64,000 nucleotides of DNA from JAVBLT01 sp031553315 (GCA_031553315.1 JAVBLT010000020.1:26442-90441), one strand, 5' to 3'; positions 45,094 to 53,540 are shown, counted from the stretch's first letter. Notes: generated from the sequence alone by a model not told the origin. Translations and numbers: made by a program.

Positions 45094-45256
45094 TAGAGCA
45101 TATTTCGATTGATCTTTCCGCTTTTTCTCGGTGCTTTTTGTTTTTGAACTTCACCCTTTCAGATCACCGTAGCGTTGCTACGGCTCACCTCAAGCGTTTG
45201 TCAAAACCAAAATTCACCTTCGCAAAATCCGGAAATCTCATTCGAAACTTGCTCTA
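45094..45256. repeat. Palindromic dispersed repeat, copy 3 (163 bp)
   Basis: It begins TAGAGCATATTTCGATTGAT and ends in CGAAACTTGCTCTA, so the outer bases TAGAGC/GCTCTA are perfectly inverted here. It is closely similar to copy 1 through most of its length, including CTTTCCGCTTTTTCTCGG, while one arm of the central hairpin has diverged. It lies between the convergent ends of protein C and rsmA. Confidence 0.85.
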
Positions 45257-45283
45257 GGGGAAGCGAAATCAGCCGGTCGGGGT

Positions 45284-46114
45284 TCAGAGCGCCAGCGTCA
45301 GCTTTTCCCATTCGGCGACGGTCAGCGTTTCCGGTCTGCGCATGGGGTCGATGCCCGCCGCTTCAAGCGCCTGCGGCGCATTCGGCCAGGGGCCTTTGCG
45401 CAGAATGGTCGCGAGCTGTTTGCGGCGGTAGAGGAAGCAGTGTTTGGTGAGCGCGCGGAAGCGTTCTTTCTGCGCGGGGGAAAGCGTGCCGCGGGTGTGG
45501 CGGCGCATCGCCGCAATGGTCGATTGAACCTCGGGGCGGGGCCAGAAACAGGAGGCCTTCACGTGGCGCACGATCGACACGTCGAAATCAAGCTGGAGCC
45601 ACACCCCCGCCACGCCTCGATCGGGGGCGCCCGCCTCGGCGGCGAAGCGCTCGGCCACTTCGGTCTGAACCATCGTCACGAGTGTGGCGGGCGCGAGCGG
45701 GTCGGCGGCCACATCCATGAGAATGCGCGTGCCGACCGAGTAGGGGAGGTTGGAGAGAAACGCGTCGAACGGTTCCGGCGAGAGCGATGAAAGCGGGCAT
45801 TCGAGCATATCGGCATTGCGCAGCTCGAGGCGGTCGGGGAAGCCGGGCCGGAGTGATTCCGCGAGCCACTCGGCGAGGCGCTTGTCCTTCTCCACGGCGG
45901 TCACGCGCGCGCCGCGGCGCAGCAGTTCTTCCGTCATCACGCCCAGGCCGGGGCCCACCTCAAGCACGCGCGCGCCTGCGGTGAGGCCGGCCGCATCGAC
46001 AATCGCTTCGAGGATGTTGCGGTCAATGAGGAAATTCTGCCCGAGCACCTTGTTGGGGTGAAAGCCCCGCTCGATGCACCAGGCTTTTACTTCGCTGGGG
46101 CTTGTGCGGTTCAC
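45284..46114 (-). CDS. rsmA: 16S rRNA dimethyladenosine transferase (KsgA)
   Basis: The 276-residue protein dimethylates two adjacent adenosines in the 3' hairpin of 16S rRNA. Motifs: NKVLGQNFLIDRNIL near the start, VLEVGPGLGVMTEELL (SAM motif I), VTAVEKDKRLAEWL, and the catalytic NLPYSVGTRIL. The GTG at 46114 is the preferred start because it overlaps the stop of the upstream SurA-like gene as GTGA; a longer version of the frame would extend into that gene. In E. coli surA is also near rsmA, so the pair is an old neighbourhood. Confidence 0.93.
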   Translation of the reverse strand: MNRTSPSEVKAWCIERGFHPNKVLGQNFLIDRNILEAIVDAAGLTAGARVLEVGPGLGVMTEELLRRGARVTAVEKDKRLAEWLAESLRPGFPDRLELRNADMLECPLSSLSPEPFDAFLSNLPYSVGTRILMDVAADPLAPATLVTMVQTEVAERFAAEAGAPDRGVAGVWLQLDFDVSIVRHVKASCFWPRPEVQSTIAAMRRHTRGTLSPAQKERFRALTKHCFLYRRKQLATILRKGPWPNAPQALEAAGIDPMRRPETLTVAEWEKLTLAL

Positions 46115-47076
46115 AGCGGGCTGATGGTGTTGATTTTCAGCACAGCCTTCGAGCGGAGCGCTTCGATCCATTCCGTCATGCGCTGGCGGTAACGGGTTTC
46201 GCGCAGCTTCGCCTCGACCTTCGGCCAGGCGGCGTCGAGCGGCAGCACGGCGGCCTTCACTTCGCTCTCCTTGTAGAGAATGTAGTTCTGGTCGGCCAGC
46301 TTCACAATGCCCGAATATTCGCCCGGCTTCAATGCCGCCAGCGCGGTCACGATGGCTTCGGAAAAGGTCTCCTCCGGGTCGATCACGCCCCAGCTGCCGC
46401 CGTCTTGCGCGCGGGTATCCTTGGAATAACGCTTCGCCACATCGGCGAAGGGCGTGCCTGCCTTGAGCTCGGCAAGGGCCTTTTCGGCTTCGGTCTCGCC
46501 TTCCTTTTCAGGAATCAGAATCATGCCGACTTTCACGCCCGCGGCGCTGGTGAATTCATCCTTGTGTTCGCCGTAATAGGTGCGGATATCGGCGGGGGTG
46601 ATGTTGAGCTTCTTGTCGATCTGCGTGTAGCGGAGCATGGTGAGAATGAGGTTCTCCTCGGTAATTTTTCGCCATTGGTCTCGCGTGATGCCTTCGCGCT
46701 GAAGCGCGGATTCAAACGCGGCCTGATCGCCGTTGAAATTACTCGCGATGATATCGCGGATGTGGTTGTCGAGCGCCGCATCCTGAAGCTTCATCTTCGA
46801 TTCATTGTAAAACTTCAGCATGAGCTTGCGGTCGATCATCAGCTCCAGCATGCGGCCGTACGCTTCGCGGAGAAGGGCGGTGCGCTCCTCTTCGGGCACG
46901 AGACCGAAATTGACCGATTTGCGCACCTCGCGCATCACCTCGTCGATCGTGATCACCTCGCTGTTGACATAGGCGGCCACGCCGTCGAATTGAATGGCCT
47001 TCACGGGCGCCGGCTCCGCGCACCATGCCGCTGAAGTGAACCCGGAAAGCAGTAAAACGATTGCAAGCGATTTCAT
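46111..47076 (-). CDS. SurA-like periplasmic peptidyl-prolyl isomerase
   Basis: This 321-residue protein has a signal peptide (MKSLAIVLLLSGFTSAAWCA), a SurA N-terminal helical domain (about 30-165: VAAYVNSEVITIDEVMREVR, LMIDRKLMLKFY) and a parvulin isomerase domain (about 170-270: KVGMILIP, FADVAKRYSKDTRAQDGGSWGVI). SurA is the chaperone that brings outer-membrane proteins through the periplasm. It has only one parvulin domain, against two in E. coli. AAGGAG precedes the ATG. Expression with rsmA is expected from the overlap. Confidence 0.88.
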   Translation of the reverse strand: MKSLAIVLLLSGFTSAAWCAEPAPVKAIQFDGVAAYVNSEVITIDEVMREVRKSVNFGLVPEEERTALLREAYGRMLELMIDRKLMLKFYNESKMKLQDAALDNHIRDIIASNFNGDQAAFESALQREGITRDQWRKITEENLILTMLRYTQIDKKLNITPADIRTYYGEHKDEFTSAAGVKVGMILIPEKEGETEAEKALAELKAGTPFADVAKRYSKDTRAQDGGSWGVIDPEETFSEAIVTALAALKPGEYSGIVKLADQNYILYKESEVKAAVLPLDAAWPKVEAKLRETRYRQRMTEWIEALRSKAVLKINTISPL

Positions 47077-47152
47077 GCGAGTGTTTCTCCTTTATTGAAA
47101 CGACTCAGTATGATACCCTATTCTCGCGTTTGAATAAAGGATAAACTGATTT

Positions 47153-48016
47153 ATGCCCACACTCGTCACCAGCCTCGCCAATCCCCGCGTGAAAGACGCC
47201 GTGCGCCTGCGCCAGCGCTCCCACCGCGACGCCGCCCGCCTCATGCTCGTGGAAGGCTACCGCGAAATCACCCGCGCCCTCGAGCACGGCTACCGCCCCC
47301 GCGCCCTCTTCTACTGCGAAGACCTCTGGCTCAAACACGAAAACGAGCCCGGCGTGGTCGCCGCCTGCGAAGCGCTCGGCGCCGAGCTGCTTTCCTGCTC
47401 CAAACCCGTCTTCGAAAAGCTCGCCTACCGCGAACGGCCCGACGGCCTCCTCGCCGTGGGCCCGCAAATCTCACGCACGCTCGAAGACCTAGACCTCCCC
47501 GAAAACGCGCTGGTGCTCGTGGCCGAATCCATTGAAAAGCCCGGGAACCTCGGCACCATGCTCCGCTCGGCCGATGCCTCCGGCGCAGCCGCCGTCATTG
47601 TGTGTGATAAATGCACCGACATCCACAACCCCAACGTGGTCCGCGCCTCCACCGGCACCCTCTTCACTCTTCCCGTGGTTGAAGCCACCGCCGAAGAAGC
47701 CCTCGCCTTTCTGAAAGCCCGCGGCTTCTCCATCCTCGCCGCCACCCCCCACGCCGAAAAACTCCACTTCGAAGTGTCCCTCACCGGCCCCACCGCCCTC
47801 TGCCTCGGCTCCGAACAATACGGTCTCACCCACCACTGGATGGATGCCGCCACCCTCCGCGTGCGCATTCCCATGCTCGGCGTGGCCGATTCACTCAACG
47901 TGGCCGCCGCCACCACCATCCTCCTCTCCGAAGCCGTTCGCCAGCGCATCCTCAGCGGTCAAATTCTTCCGCCCCCCGCCGAACCCTGGCACGGCGAATC
48001 CACCCATGACCATTGA
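47153..48016 (+). CDS. TrmH/SpoU-family rRNA or tRNA 2'-O-methyltransferase
   Basis: The 287-residue protein has an N-terminal substrate-binding domain (LMLVEGYREITRALEHGY) and the C-terminal SPOUT knot with the three family motifs: SIEKPGNLGTMLRSADASGA, LCLGSEQYGLT and IPMLGVADSLNVAAATTILLSEAV. These enzymes methylate ribose in rRNA or tRNA using SAM. The overall form is closest to 23S rRNA enzymes of the RlmB/TsnR group. It is transcribed alone and divergently from the surA-like gene. A GC-rich hairpin (TTCGGGGG CTCA CCCCCGAA) lies just after its stop. Confidence 0.9.
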   Translation: MPTLVTSLANPRVKDAVRLRQRSHRDAARLMLVEGYREITRALEHGYRPRALFYCEDLWLKHENEPGVVAACEALGAELLSCSKPVFEKLAYRERPDGLLAVGPQISRTLEDLDLPENALVLVAESIEKPGNLGTMLRSADASGAAAVIVCDKCTDIHNPNVVRASTGTLFTLPVVEATAEEALAFLKARGFSILAATPHAEKLHFEVSLTGPTALCLGSEQYGLTHHWMDAATLRVRIPMLGVADSLNVAAATTILLSEAVRQRILSGQILPPPAEPWHGESTHDH

Positions 48017-48090
48017 TTCGGGGGCTCACCCCCGAACCCCGACGAACGCCGTGCGTTCGATCCCGGTCGCCTCTTTTTGCCACAGATGGT

Positions 48091-49863
48091 TTAGCGCTCT
48101 TTTACTGAAATACTTTCATTTGTTGCTTGAGTGCAATTCAGTGTGACTGTATGTGGGTATTGTTTTTGTGGTGTTCCTTTTTCCCACCATTCATGTTCAG
48201 AATTTGCCTCAATTCGCTCAATTGTCAACGAACTTCTCCAATTTCGAATACCTGGGTTAACACGAACATTTGTCAACGGGTAAGGAGAGTTATTCACAAT
48301 ATGAAACCCATAGGCAAAAAGCCCTTCGTCAATGTACCATGTTACATTTGGAGTTTTGAAGCTACGCCAATGTGAAGTGTTAGAAATAGCAAGGCTAGTG
48401 TTGGCGAAATCGGTGTGGTAGTCTTTGTATCCACGTTGTATTGCAGAACAAAGCCAATCTGTTGCCTTCTGTTCGTTTTTCGCTGCGGCCGATACATAAA
48501 ATGCCCACCAACAAGGCCGCCAGTTGTTAGGTTCCATTTGTGCTGCTTTTGAAAAGCACTCGATTGCTTTTGCCTTGTTTCCTCCCGTGTAATAAATTTC
48601 CATGCCAACATAAACATGACTTGATGCATTATTGGGCCATTTTGATAAAAGGATATTACTTACAGTTCGAGCATCATCCCAGCGTCCACCTTCATTCAGC
48701 CAATGGATCAAAAATTCATGAAGTTTGTTTGAAATGATATCATTACTTCGTTTTGTTTTTGGCCACTCTCGAATGGTTGTTGTAAGAAGCTTAATTTTTA
48801 CTTCAGTCGAGATTGGTTCGTATCTGCCATTGCAAAACCCTAAGAAAATACTTGCCGGACTCTCTCCTGATTTTTCAATAGATGGGTTACTTCTAAAATA
48901 AGTTTTTAGTTCTTCGCTTAATTGGTTGATTATTTCGTTTACAGCGGCATTCCTTTTTTCTTCAACTTCTTTATTTATTTGATGAATGTTGATTGCAAGA
49001 CTTGCGATTGCAACTGCCGCTCCGAGAAAATCACTATCAGTTGATTCACTAATTGCGTTACCGATATCTGCGGCATTTAAACCACTATTGAACCCTTTGA
49101 TCATTGCGTCGAGTCGGTCATCAGACTCTCCTCTGCGAATGGAGCAGATTCGTTTTACTCCATCACGAATTGTTAAAAATATCTTTTGTGTATGAGGTGA
49201 TGCTGCATCAATGGTATAAGAACAAAGATCATCAAAAAGAAATTCTCCCATCTCTGGGTTATGTAAATTACTGATTGTAAAAATCATTACATCTGCAGTT
49301 TCTTGATCAGGTGATTTTTGAGTTGGAACTGGAGATAATGAAAATTCAATTTGCGGTTTTGCTCCATGTTTTGGTTTTTCTTCTTTTTCATGTTCTGTTG
49401 CAATGTTTTTAGTATTATCAGTTTTGATAATTTCGTTATATTTTGAACACGAACCAATTATTAAAACAATACATAAAAAAGAAATAACTAAACTTTTTGG
49501 TTCTTTTTTCTTTAGAGAAAAGGCAAAGAGGTGAAATCTGCTTATTATAACCTGTGTAATGTTTGCGTAATTTATTTTTTGAAAATCTATAAGAAGTCTC
49601 AATGGAATTGATGATGTCTGGCAAAAGTAAAGTGTGTCGCCAGTTTTTACTTTAGCTTCGGAAAATGTCTGTGTCTCTTTCAGTATTTTTTCGTTGTTTT
49701 TGAATATATAGATAAGAACTTTTCCATTTGTATCACAGTCTGGTAGATTGTATTGCTCACGAAAAAATGAAATTGCTCGACTGATAAGTGTTTCGTCGGA
49801 GAGTTCAATTTCAACCAATTCTTTTCGAATTGTATTCCATACCGTTATTTCTAAATTTGCCAT
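48091..49863 (-). CDS. Membrane protein with N-terminal ubiquitin-like domain and TPR-like region
   Basis: The 590-residue protein starts at ATG 49863, preceded by GGAGG. Residues 1-82 look like a beta-grasp (ubiquitin/YukD-like) domain: LEITVWNTIRKELVEIEL, a helix ISRAISFFREQYNL, and the typical end TFSEAKVKTGDTLYFCQ. A transmembrane helix follows at about 123-140 (SLVISFLCIVLIIGS), preceded by KKKEPK, which places the N-terminus in the cytoplasm. The large outer part contains a glycine/helix stretch (FLGAAVAIASLAINI) and one clear tetratricopeptide-like pair (WPNNASSHVYVGMEIYYTGG, KAIECFSKAAQMEPNNW). The gene is much more AT-rich than its neighbours, so it was probably acquired. I do not recognise a named family; its function is unknown. 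Confidence 0.7.
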   Translation of the reverse strand: MANLEITVWNTIRKELVEIELSDETLISRAISFFREQYNLPDCDTNGKVLIYIFKNNEKILKETQTFSEAKVKTGDTLYFCQTSSIPLRLLIDFQKINYANITQVIISRFHLFAFSLKKKEPKSLVISFLCIVLIIGSCSKYNEIIKTDNTKNIATEHEKEEKPKHGAKPQIEFSLSPVPTQKSPDQETADVMIFTISNLHNPEMGEFLFDDLCSYTIDAASPHTQKIFLTIRDGVKRICSIRRGESDDRLDAMIKGFNSGLNAADIGNAISESTDSDFLGAAVAIASLAINIHQINKEVEEKRNAAVNEIINQLSEELKTYFRSNPSIEKSGESPASIFLGFCNGRYEPISTEVKIKLLTTTIREWPKTKRSNDIISNKLHEFLIHWLNEGGRWDDARTVSNILLSKWPNNASSHVYVGMEIYYTGGNKAKAIECFSKAAQMEPNNWRPCWWAFYVSAAAKNEQKATDWLCSAIQRGYKDYHTDFANTSLAISNTSHWRSFKTPNVTWYIDEGLFAYGFHIVNNSPYPLTNVRVNPGIRNWRSSLTIERIEANSEHEWWEKGTPQKQYPHTVTLNCTQATNESISVKER

Positions 49864-50193
49864 AATACCTCCATTGTCAGGGGGCGCTCTGTGTGAGACA
49901 AAAAGCACACCTCTCAGTTCAGTACTCTCAAAGGAGGCTTCGCACGGCCTAAGCTGAAAGCATGAAGAGAGGCGTGCCAAATAATGACACAACCTCCGCT
50001 TACATGTCGTTCAGCTTAAAGAAAGTGCGAATTTCCTTTGAACGATTTGTATGCGGTGAACGCAAATTATTGAAAACTATACGTCTTTGGGGTTGAAGGA
50101 AGGTTGCCTAAGCAACATCTTCAGCAATCCATCAAACATCATGAGGGTAACAAAAGAATTGATTGAATGCAAGCGTAGTTTTGTCTCTTTCAA
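49864..50193. other. AT-rich intergenic stretch, no gene seen
   Basis: The 330 bases between the ubiquitin-like gene and the insertion sequence hold no convincing ORF. Features are limited to the GGAGG of the downstream gene and a short inverted pair (AAGCTGAAAG near 49958 and CTTAAAG near 50027), for which I see no clear role. Confidence 0.5.
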
Positions 50194-50201
50194 AAAAGAA
50201 A

Positions 50202-50941
50202 GGTTCATGACAACTTAAGCGGGTCGTTTCGCAGTAACTTTAAAAGCATCTTATAAGTGTCAGCCTTCCGATAATTGAATCGGAACTCACACTCCTTTAA
50301 ATGCAAGTAAAAGGTATTTTTAGAGATCCCTTTGAATTTTGCAAGCCTCGTTTTTGCAAGTCCCCAAAAATTCTCAATCCCGTTGATATGGGCCTGGCCG
50401 ACGGCAAACTGATTCTCACCGTGTTTTACGCGATAATGCCGCCGATACCCAAAATCAACCAGCCCATCATAGGTGCGAAAACCATCGGTATAGACGACCA
50501 CATCGTGGCCGACGTGATTGCTGATAATCGGATAAAGTTCTTTCACTGAACAGGTTTTAACCACTTGCGTATAAACCTTTCCGCCGCGTTTGATCAACCC
50601 GAAAACAATTTGTTTCCCTCGTGCGCCTCGCCCACGGATTCCCCGCACGCGCCTGGCTCCGAAATAGCTTTCATCCATTTCAACGCTTTCCTGTTCAAAC
50701 GGGCTTTCCTGTTCACACAGCCAGGCAATGCACACGCGCAGGGCTTTTAAAACACGATTGACCGTATTGCGGCTCAGCCCTGTCAAACCCGCAATTTTAA
50801 CCGCTTTAATATCGTTAACAAAGTAACAAACAAGTGCTCGCGTTTGAGCCTCCGAAATTCGAGAACGAACGATATACTTATTAGCCATTGAAATCATGAT
50901 AGCTTATCCTGAATTTTATTCAAGTTAAGTTGTCATGAACC
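50202..50941 (-). mobile_element. Complete IS1595-type insertion sequence (740 bp) with 8-bp target duplication
   Basis: The ends are perfect 17-bp inverted repeats, GGTTCATGACAACTTAA (50202-50218) and its reverse complement (50925-50941). The sequence AAAAGAAA occurs directly outside both ends (50194-50201 and 50942-50949), an 8-bp target duplication as expected for IS1595 elements. One transposase gene fills the element. Perfect ends and duplication point to a recent insertion. It separates the ubiquitin-like gene from the toxin-antitoxin pair. Confidence 0.95.
50205..50897 (-). CDS. IS1595-family (ISXO2-like) transposase
   Basis: The 230-residue transposase has an N-terminal helix-turn-helix-like segment (KAVKIAGLTGLSRNTVNRVLKALR). 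The DDE-type catalytic core follows with MDESYFGARRVRGIRGRGARGK (first Asp), VVYTDGFRTYDGL (second Asp) and the NGIENFWGLAKTRLAKFKG block, in which members carry N/E/H at the third position. The zinc-ribbon domain found in longer family members is absent. The stop codon lies inside the terminal inverted repeat. The frame is intact, so the element may be active. AGGA lies nine bases ahead of the ATG at 50897. Confidence 0.94.
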   Translation of the reverse strand: MISMANKYIVRSRISEAQTRALVCYFVNDIKAVKIAGLTGLSRNTVNRVLKALRVCIAWLCEQESPFEQESVEMDESYFGARRVRGIRGRGARGKQIVFGLIKRGGKVYTQVVKTCSVKELYPIISNHVGHDVVVYTDGFRTYDGLVDFGYRRHYRVKHGENQFAVGQAHINGIENFWGLAKTRLAKFKGISKNTFYLHLKECEFRFNYRKADTYKMLLKLLRNDPLKLS

Positions 50942-51010
50942 AAAAGAAAAAACGCCTCTGACTTGGGCGTTTTTCGAGGAAATATCGTTTGTCGGAAATC
51001 AGTGGAAGGA

Positions 51011-51316
51011 TCAGCCGAATAGAATCCGCGTGCAATCCCGGCGAGTATAGAGAACGCGGATGATGCGGGCGGTGTTGGTTTCAAGGTAGTAAAAAATGCG
51101 ATACTGACCACACAGAAGCGAACGGTAGGGTGTGGAAATTCCGATTGGCGAAAACTCAACGCCGGATTGAGGAAAGGTACGCAATCGATGGGTGGCTTCG
51201 AGAATGGCGGTGAGTGTTTTGGTAGCGGCCTCTGGATTCAAACACTCTTCGCCAAGATAAGATCGAATCGCCTGAAGGTCGCGCAAAGCCTCAGGGACAA
51301 AGTGGACATCATACAT
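51011..51316 (-). CDS. RelE/ParE-type toxin of a type II toxin-antitoxin system
   Basis: This 101-residue protein starts at the ATG at 51316, which overlaps the antitoxin end by eight bases. It has the RelE/ParE pattern: a first strand YDVHFVPEALRDLQAIRSYL, a middle helix pair (ATKTLTAILEATHRLRTFPQSG) and the C-terminal strands YRSLLCGQYRIFYYLETNTARIIRVLYTRRD. ParE members poison gyrase and RelE members cut mRNA. The GQYRIFYYLE and IIRVLYTRRD ends look closer to ParE. Its order after the antitoxin is the usual one. Confidence 0.88.
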   Translation of the reverse strand: MYDVHFVPEALRDLQAIRSYLGEECLNPEAATKTLTAILEATHRLRTFPQSGVEFSPIGISTPYRSLLCGQYRIFYYLETNTARIIRVLYTRRDCTRILFG

Positions 51317-51566
51317 GGTGAGGCAATCCGAGCGCGGTTTCCACTTCGGCTTGAGTGAGCCATCCTTCCTCGCGCGCGGAAGCTTCGCCTTGCGCAAGCA
51401 ACCGGAGGAGCTCCAATGTGGCTTGGGTTTTCTCGTAGTCTTCGTGGTCAATCATGACGTAACGCCCGCGACCATTTTTTGTGAGAAAAACCGGTTGCCC
51501 GGTGGTGATGTCTTTCAAAACGGTATTGTAATTGCGTAAATCGGAAACGGGTTTGATGATGGGCAT
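51309..51566 (-). CDS. Phd/YefM-type antitoxin
   Basis: This 85-residue protein starts at ATG 51566, with AAAGGAGG just upstream. The N-terminal half is the Phd/YefM DNA-binding fold (IKPVSDLRNYNTVLKDITTGQPVFLTKNGRGRYVMI), and the C-terminal helix (DYEKTQATLELLRLLAQGEASA) should wrap the toxin. It neutralises the ParE/RelE-type toxin and represses its own operon. This is a full module in an accessory region next to an insertion sequence. Confidence 0.9.
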   Translation of the reverse strand: MPIIKPVSDLRNYNTVLKDITTGQPVFLTKNGRGRYVMIDHEDYEKTQATLELLRLLAQGEASAREEGWLTQAEVETALGLPHHV

Positions 51567-51625
51567 ATGACCTCCTTTGATGTCAAAAAGATAGCACAAT
51601 TTTTCGCAGTATTCAACAGCGTTTT

Positions 51626-52465
51626 TTAGGGTTGCCGCTGGAAGGTGGTCGGGTCTTGGGGGGTAATGGCGAAGTTGGGTTTCCAATTGGGTGAGGCGCT
51701 GTAGAAGGTGTTGGGGGTATGGAAGGTGATGGTGTCGATCACGGATTGAGTGAAGCCGTCGGCTTTGAGCTGGGCGACCACGTTGATGAGGCTGAGGGGA
51801 TCGGAGATGCCCCAGTCGGCGGAGCCGTTGACGATGACGCGGTGGTGGCCGTGCTCGCGGATCATGGCGGAGGCGCGGGCGGGATCGAGCTTGGAGTAGG
51901 GGTAGACGGTCATGCCGGCGTAGCAGCCGCTTTCGAGGGCGAGGGCGATGGTTTCTTCCACGTTGTGGTCAATGTCGATCCGCTCGACGGTGAGGCATTC
52001 GGTTTTGATGATTTCGAGCACGCGCGTGATGCCTTTGAGCTTCTGCGTGTGCGGCAGGTGCAGCACGATGGGCATTTTGCGCGCTTCGGCCATGAGGAGC
52101 TGGCGCACGAGGGCGTGTTCTTCGTTGGGGGTGATGAGGTTGAAGCCGATTTCGCCGAGGGCCACGCAGCGGGGGTGGTCGAGGTAGTCGCCCATGCCGT
52201 CGATGACTTCATCGGCGAGCCTGCGGTCTTCGGCTTCTTTGGGGTTCATGCCGATGGCGCTGAAGTGGTCGATGCCGAAGCGGGCGGCGCGCTGGGTCTC
52301 AAACTCGAGTGAAAGCCGGAAATAATCGAAGAAGGAGCCGGCATAGCGGCGGTTGGCGCCGAGCCAGAAGGAGGGCTCCACGCAGGCGCGGATGCCGGCG
52401 GCGTGCATGGCCATGTATTCGTCGGTGGTGCGGGAAATCATGTGGATGTGAGGTTCGATCATCAT
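51626..52465 (-). CDS. TatD-like metal-dependent hydrolase (EboC-like)
   Basis: The 279-residue TIM-barrel hydrolase begins MMIEPHIHMISRTTDEY with the HxH metal pair. It contains ALGEIGFNLITPNEE (metal Glu), LPIVLHLPHT-like (MPIVLHLPHTQK), RIDIDHNVEETI and GSADWGISDPLSL (Asp). The pattern AGIRACVEPSFWLGANRR and the ADWG end match the EboC branch of TatD-like proteins better than TatD nuclease, but no other ebo genes are present. It is the last gene of the ten-gene operon, sharing an ATGA overlap with msrA. The substrate is unknown. Confidence 0.82.
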   Translation of the reverse strand: MMIEPHIHMISRTTDEYMAMHAAGIRACVEPSFWLGANRRYAGSFFDYFRLSLEFETQRAARFGIDHFSAIGMNPKEAEDRRLADEVIDGMGDYLDHPRCVALGEIGFNLITPNEEHALVRQLLMAEARKMPIVLHLPHTQKLKGITRVLEIIKTECLTVERIDIDHNVEETIALALESGCYAGMTVYPYSKLDPARASAMIREHGHHRVIVNGSADWGISDPLSLINVVAQLKADGFTQSVIDTITFHTPNTFYSASPNWKPNFAITPQDPTTFQRQP

Positions 52466-52974
52466 GGCTGGGTCTCTTTCTTGAGCGATTCAAAGCGTTC
52501 GGGGGGGATGTGGCAGTAACCGCCTGGATTTTTGACGAGGTATTTCTGATGGTACTCCTCGGCCGGGTAAAAACAGCTTAACGGTTCGCATTCGATTGCG
52601 ATGGGGTGGGTCAAGCGGGTTTGCAGGGTGGCGAGGGAGGCGCGGATTTCCGCTTCGTCGGCGGGGTCGGTGAAGTAGATGCCGGTGCGGTATTGGGTGC
52701 CGGCGTCGGGCCCTTGGCGGTTGAGCGAGGTGGGGTCGATGAGTGTGTAGAATTCTTCGAGCAGGCCGCGCAGGCTGATGCGATCCGAATCATACACCGT
52801 TTCGACGGTTTCGGCGTGCCGGGTGAGGCCGGTGCACACTTCTTCATAGGTGGGGTTGGCGGTAACGCCGTTGGCATAACCCGCTTGGGTGCGCATCACG
52901 CCGGGGAGTTGCGCAAGGTAGTGGTCGGTGCCCCAAAAGCACCCGCCTGCAAGATAAATGGTTCTTTCGGTCAT
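52462..52974 (-). CDS. msrA: Peptide methionine sulfoxide reductase A
   Basis: This 170-residue enzyme reduces methionine-S-sulfoxide in proteins. It has the active-site GGCFWGTDHYL (catalytic Cys at about residue 12), PTYEEVCTGLTRHAETV, and YFTDPADEAE in the middle. The end YPAEEYHQKYLVKNPGGYCHI includes the usual EYHQKYL. The Cys in GGYCHI may serve as the recycling cysteine. Overlaps join it to the genes on both sides. Confidence 0.95.
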   Translation of the reverse strand: MTERTIYLAGGCFWGTDHYLAQLPGVMRTQAGYANGVTANPTYEEVCTGLTRHAETVETVYDSDRISLRGLLEEFYTLIDPTSLNRQGPDAGTQYRTGIYFTDPADEAEIRASLATLQTRLTHPIAIECEPLSCFYPAEEYHQKYLVKNPGGYCHIPPERFESLKKETQP

Positions 52975-53540
52975 TTGATTCCTCCTTTTTCGGCGGCGGC
53001 GAACCAGCGGGCGGCCTGTTTGGGATTGTAGAGGTCTTTTTGTGCGGGGTCTTGGCAGAAGAGGCCCATTTGATGCTGGGAGGGGGCGAAGCCGTGGGTG
53101 GCGGCTTCGTAGAAGAGGTCGAGGGCTTTTTGGAAATCTTTGGGGGTGCCGCGGCCGTGGAGGTGGCAGAGGGCGAGGGCGTGGATGGCGTCGAGGGTTT
53201 TTTCTGCGGCGGCTTTTCGGTAGAGCGCGAAGGCTTCCCCATGATTCCCGATCGCGGAAAAATGCTGGGCGAGGGTATAGGCGGCGAGGGGGTGGCCTTG
53301 GGCGAGGGCTTTGCGGAGCCAGAACTCGTGTTGGGGGGAATCGGAGGATTTTTTATGCAGGGTGGCGAGGAGGAAGGCGGCGTTGGGCAAGGTGTCGGCG
53401 GCTTTGGGGAGCCAGTGGAGGGCTTCGGCGATGTTGCCTTCTTTGAGGGCGCGGAGGGCGAGGTGCAGCATGGCTTCGGCATCGCCTTGCCGGGCGCGAG
53501 CCGCTACTTTCAGGAGAATTTCATCGGGTGGGGGTGTCAT
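52971..53540 (-). CDS. Sel1/TPR-like repeat protein
   Basis: The 189-residue protein is built of helical repeats of about 36 residues of the Sel1 type: GDAEAMLHLALRALKEGN, QGHPLAAYTLAQHFSAIGN, LDAIHALALCHLHGRGTPKD and HGFAPSQHQMGLFCQDPAQKD. No signal peptide is visible, so it is likely cytoplasmic and acts as a protein-binding scaffold. It lies two bases after the 49-residue ORF and overlaps msrA. A function cannot be assigned. Confidence 0.82.
   Translation of the reverse strand: MTPPPDEILLKVAARARQGDAEAMLHLALRALKEGNIAEALHWLPKAADTLPNAAFLLATLHKKSSDSPQHEFWLRKALAQGHPLAAYTLAQHFSAIGNHGEAFALYRKAAAEKTLDAIHALALCHLHGRGTPKDFQKALDLFYEAATHGFAPSQHQMGLFCQDPAQKDLYNPKQAARWFAAAEKGGIK

Noticed and set aside
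48017..48060. tRNA-like segment (GTTCGATCCCGG and a GC-rich hairpin) after the methyltransferase gene
   Set aside because: The arms that should flank the TTCGATC loop do not pair, and no anticodon or acceptor arm can be found; it is a hairpin, not a tRNA.
51626..52465. Ebo (eustigmatophyte-type) gene cluster around the EboC-like hydrolase
   Set aside because: None of eboA, eboB, eboD, eboE or eboF is nearby; the neighbours are msrA and a Sel1 protein.
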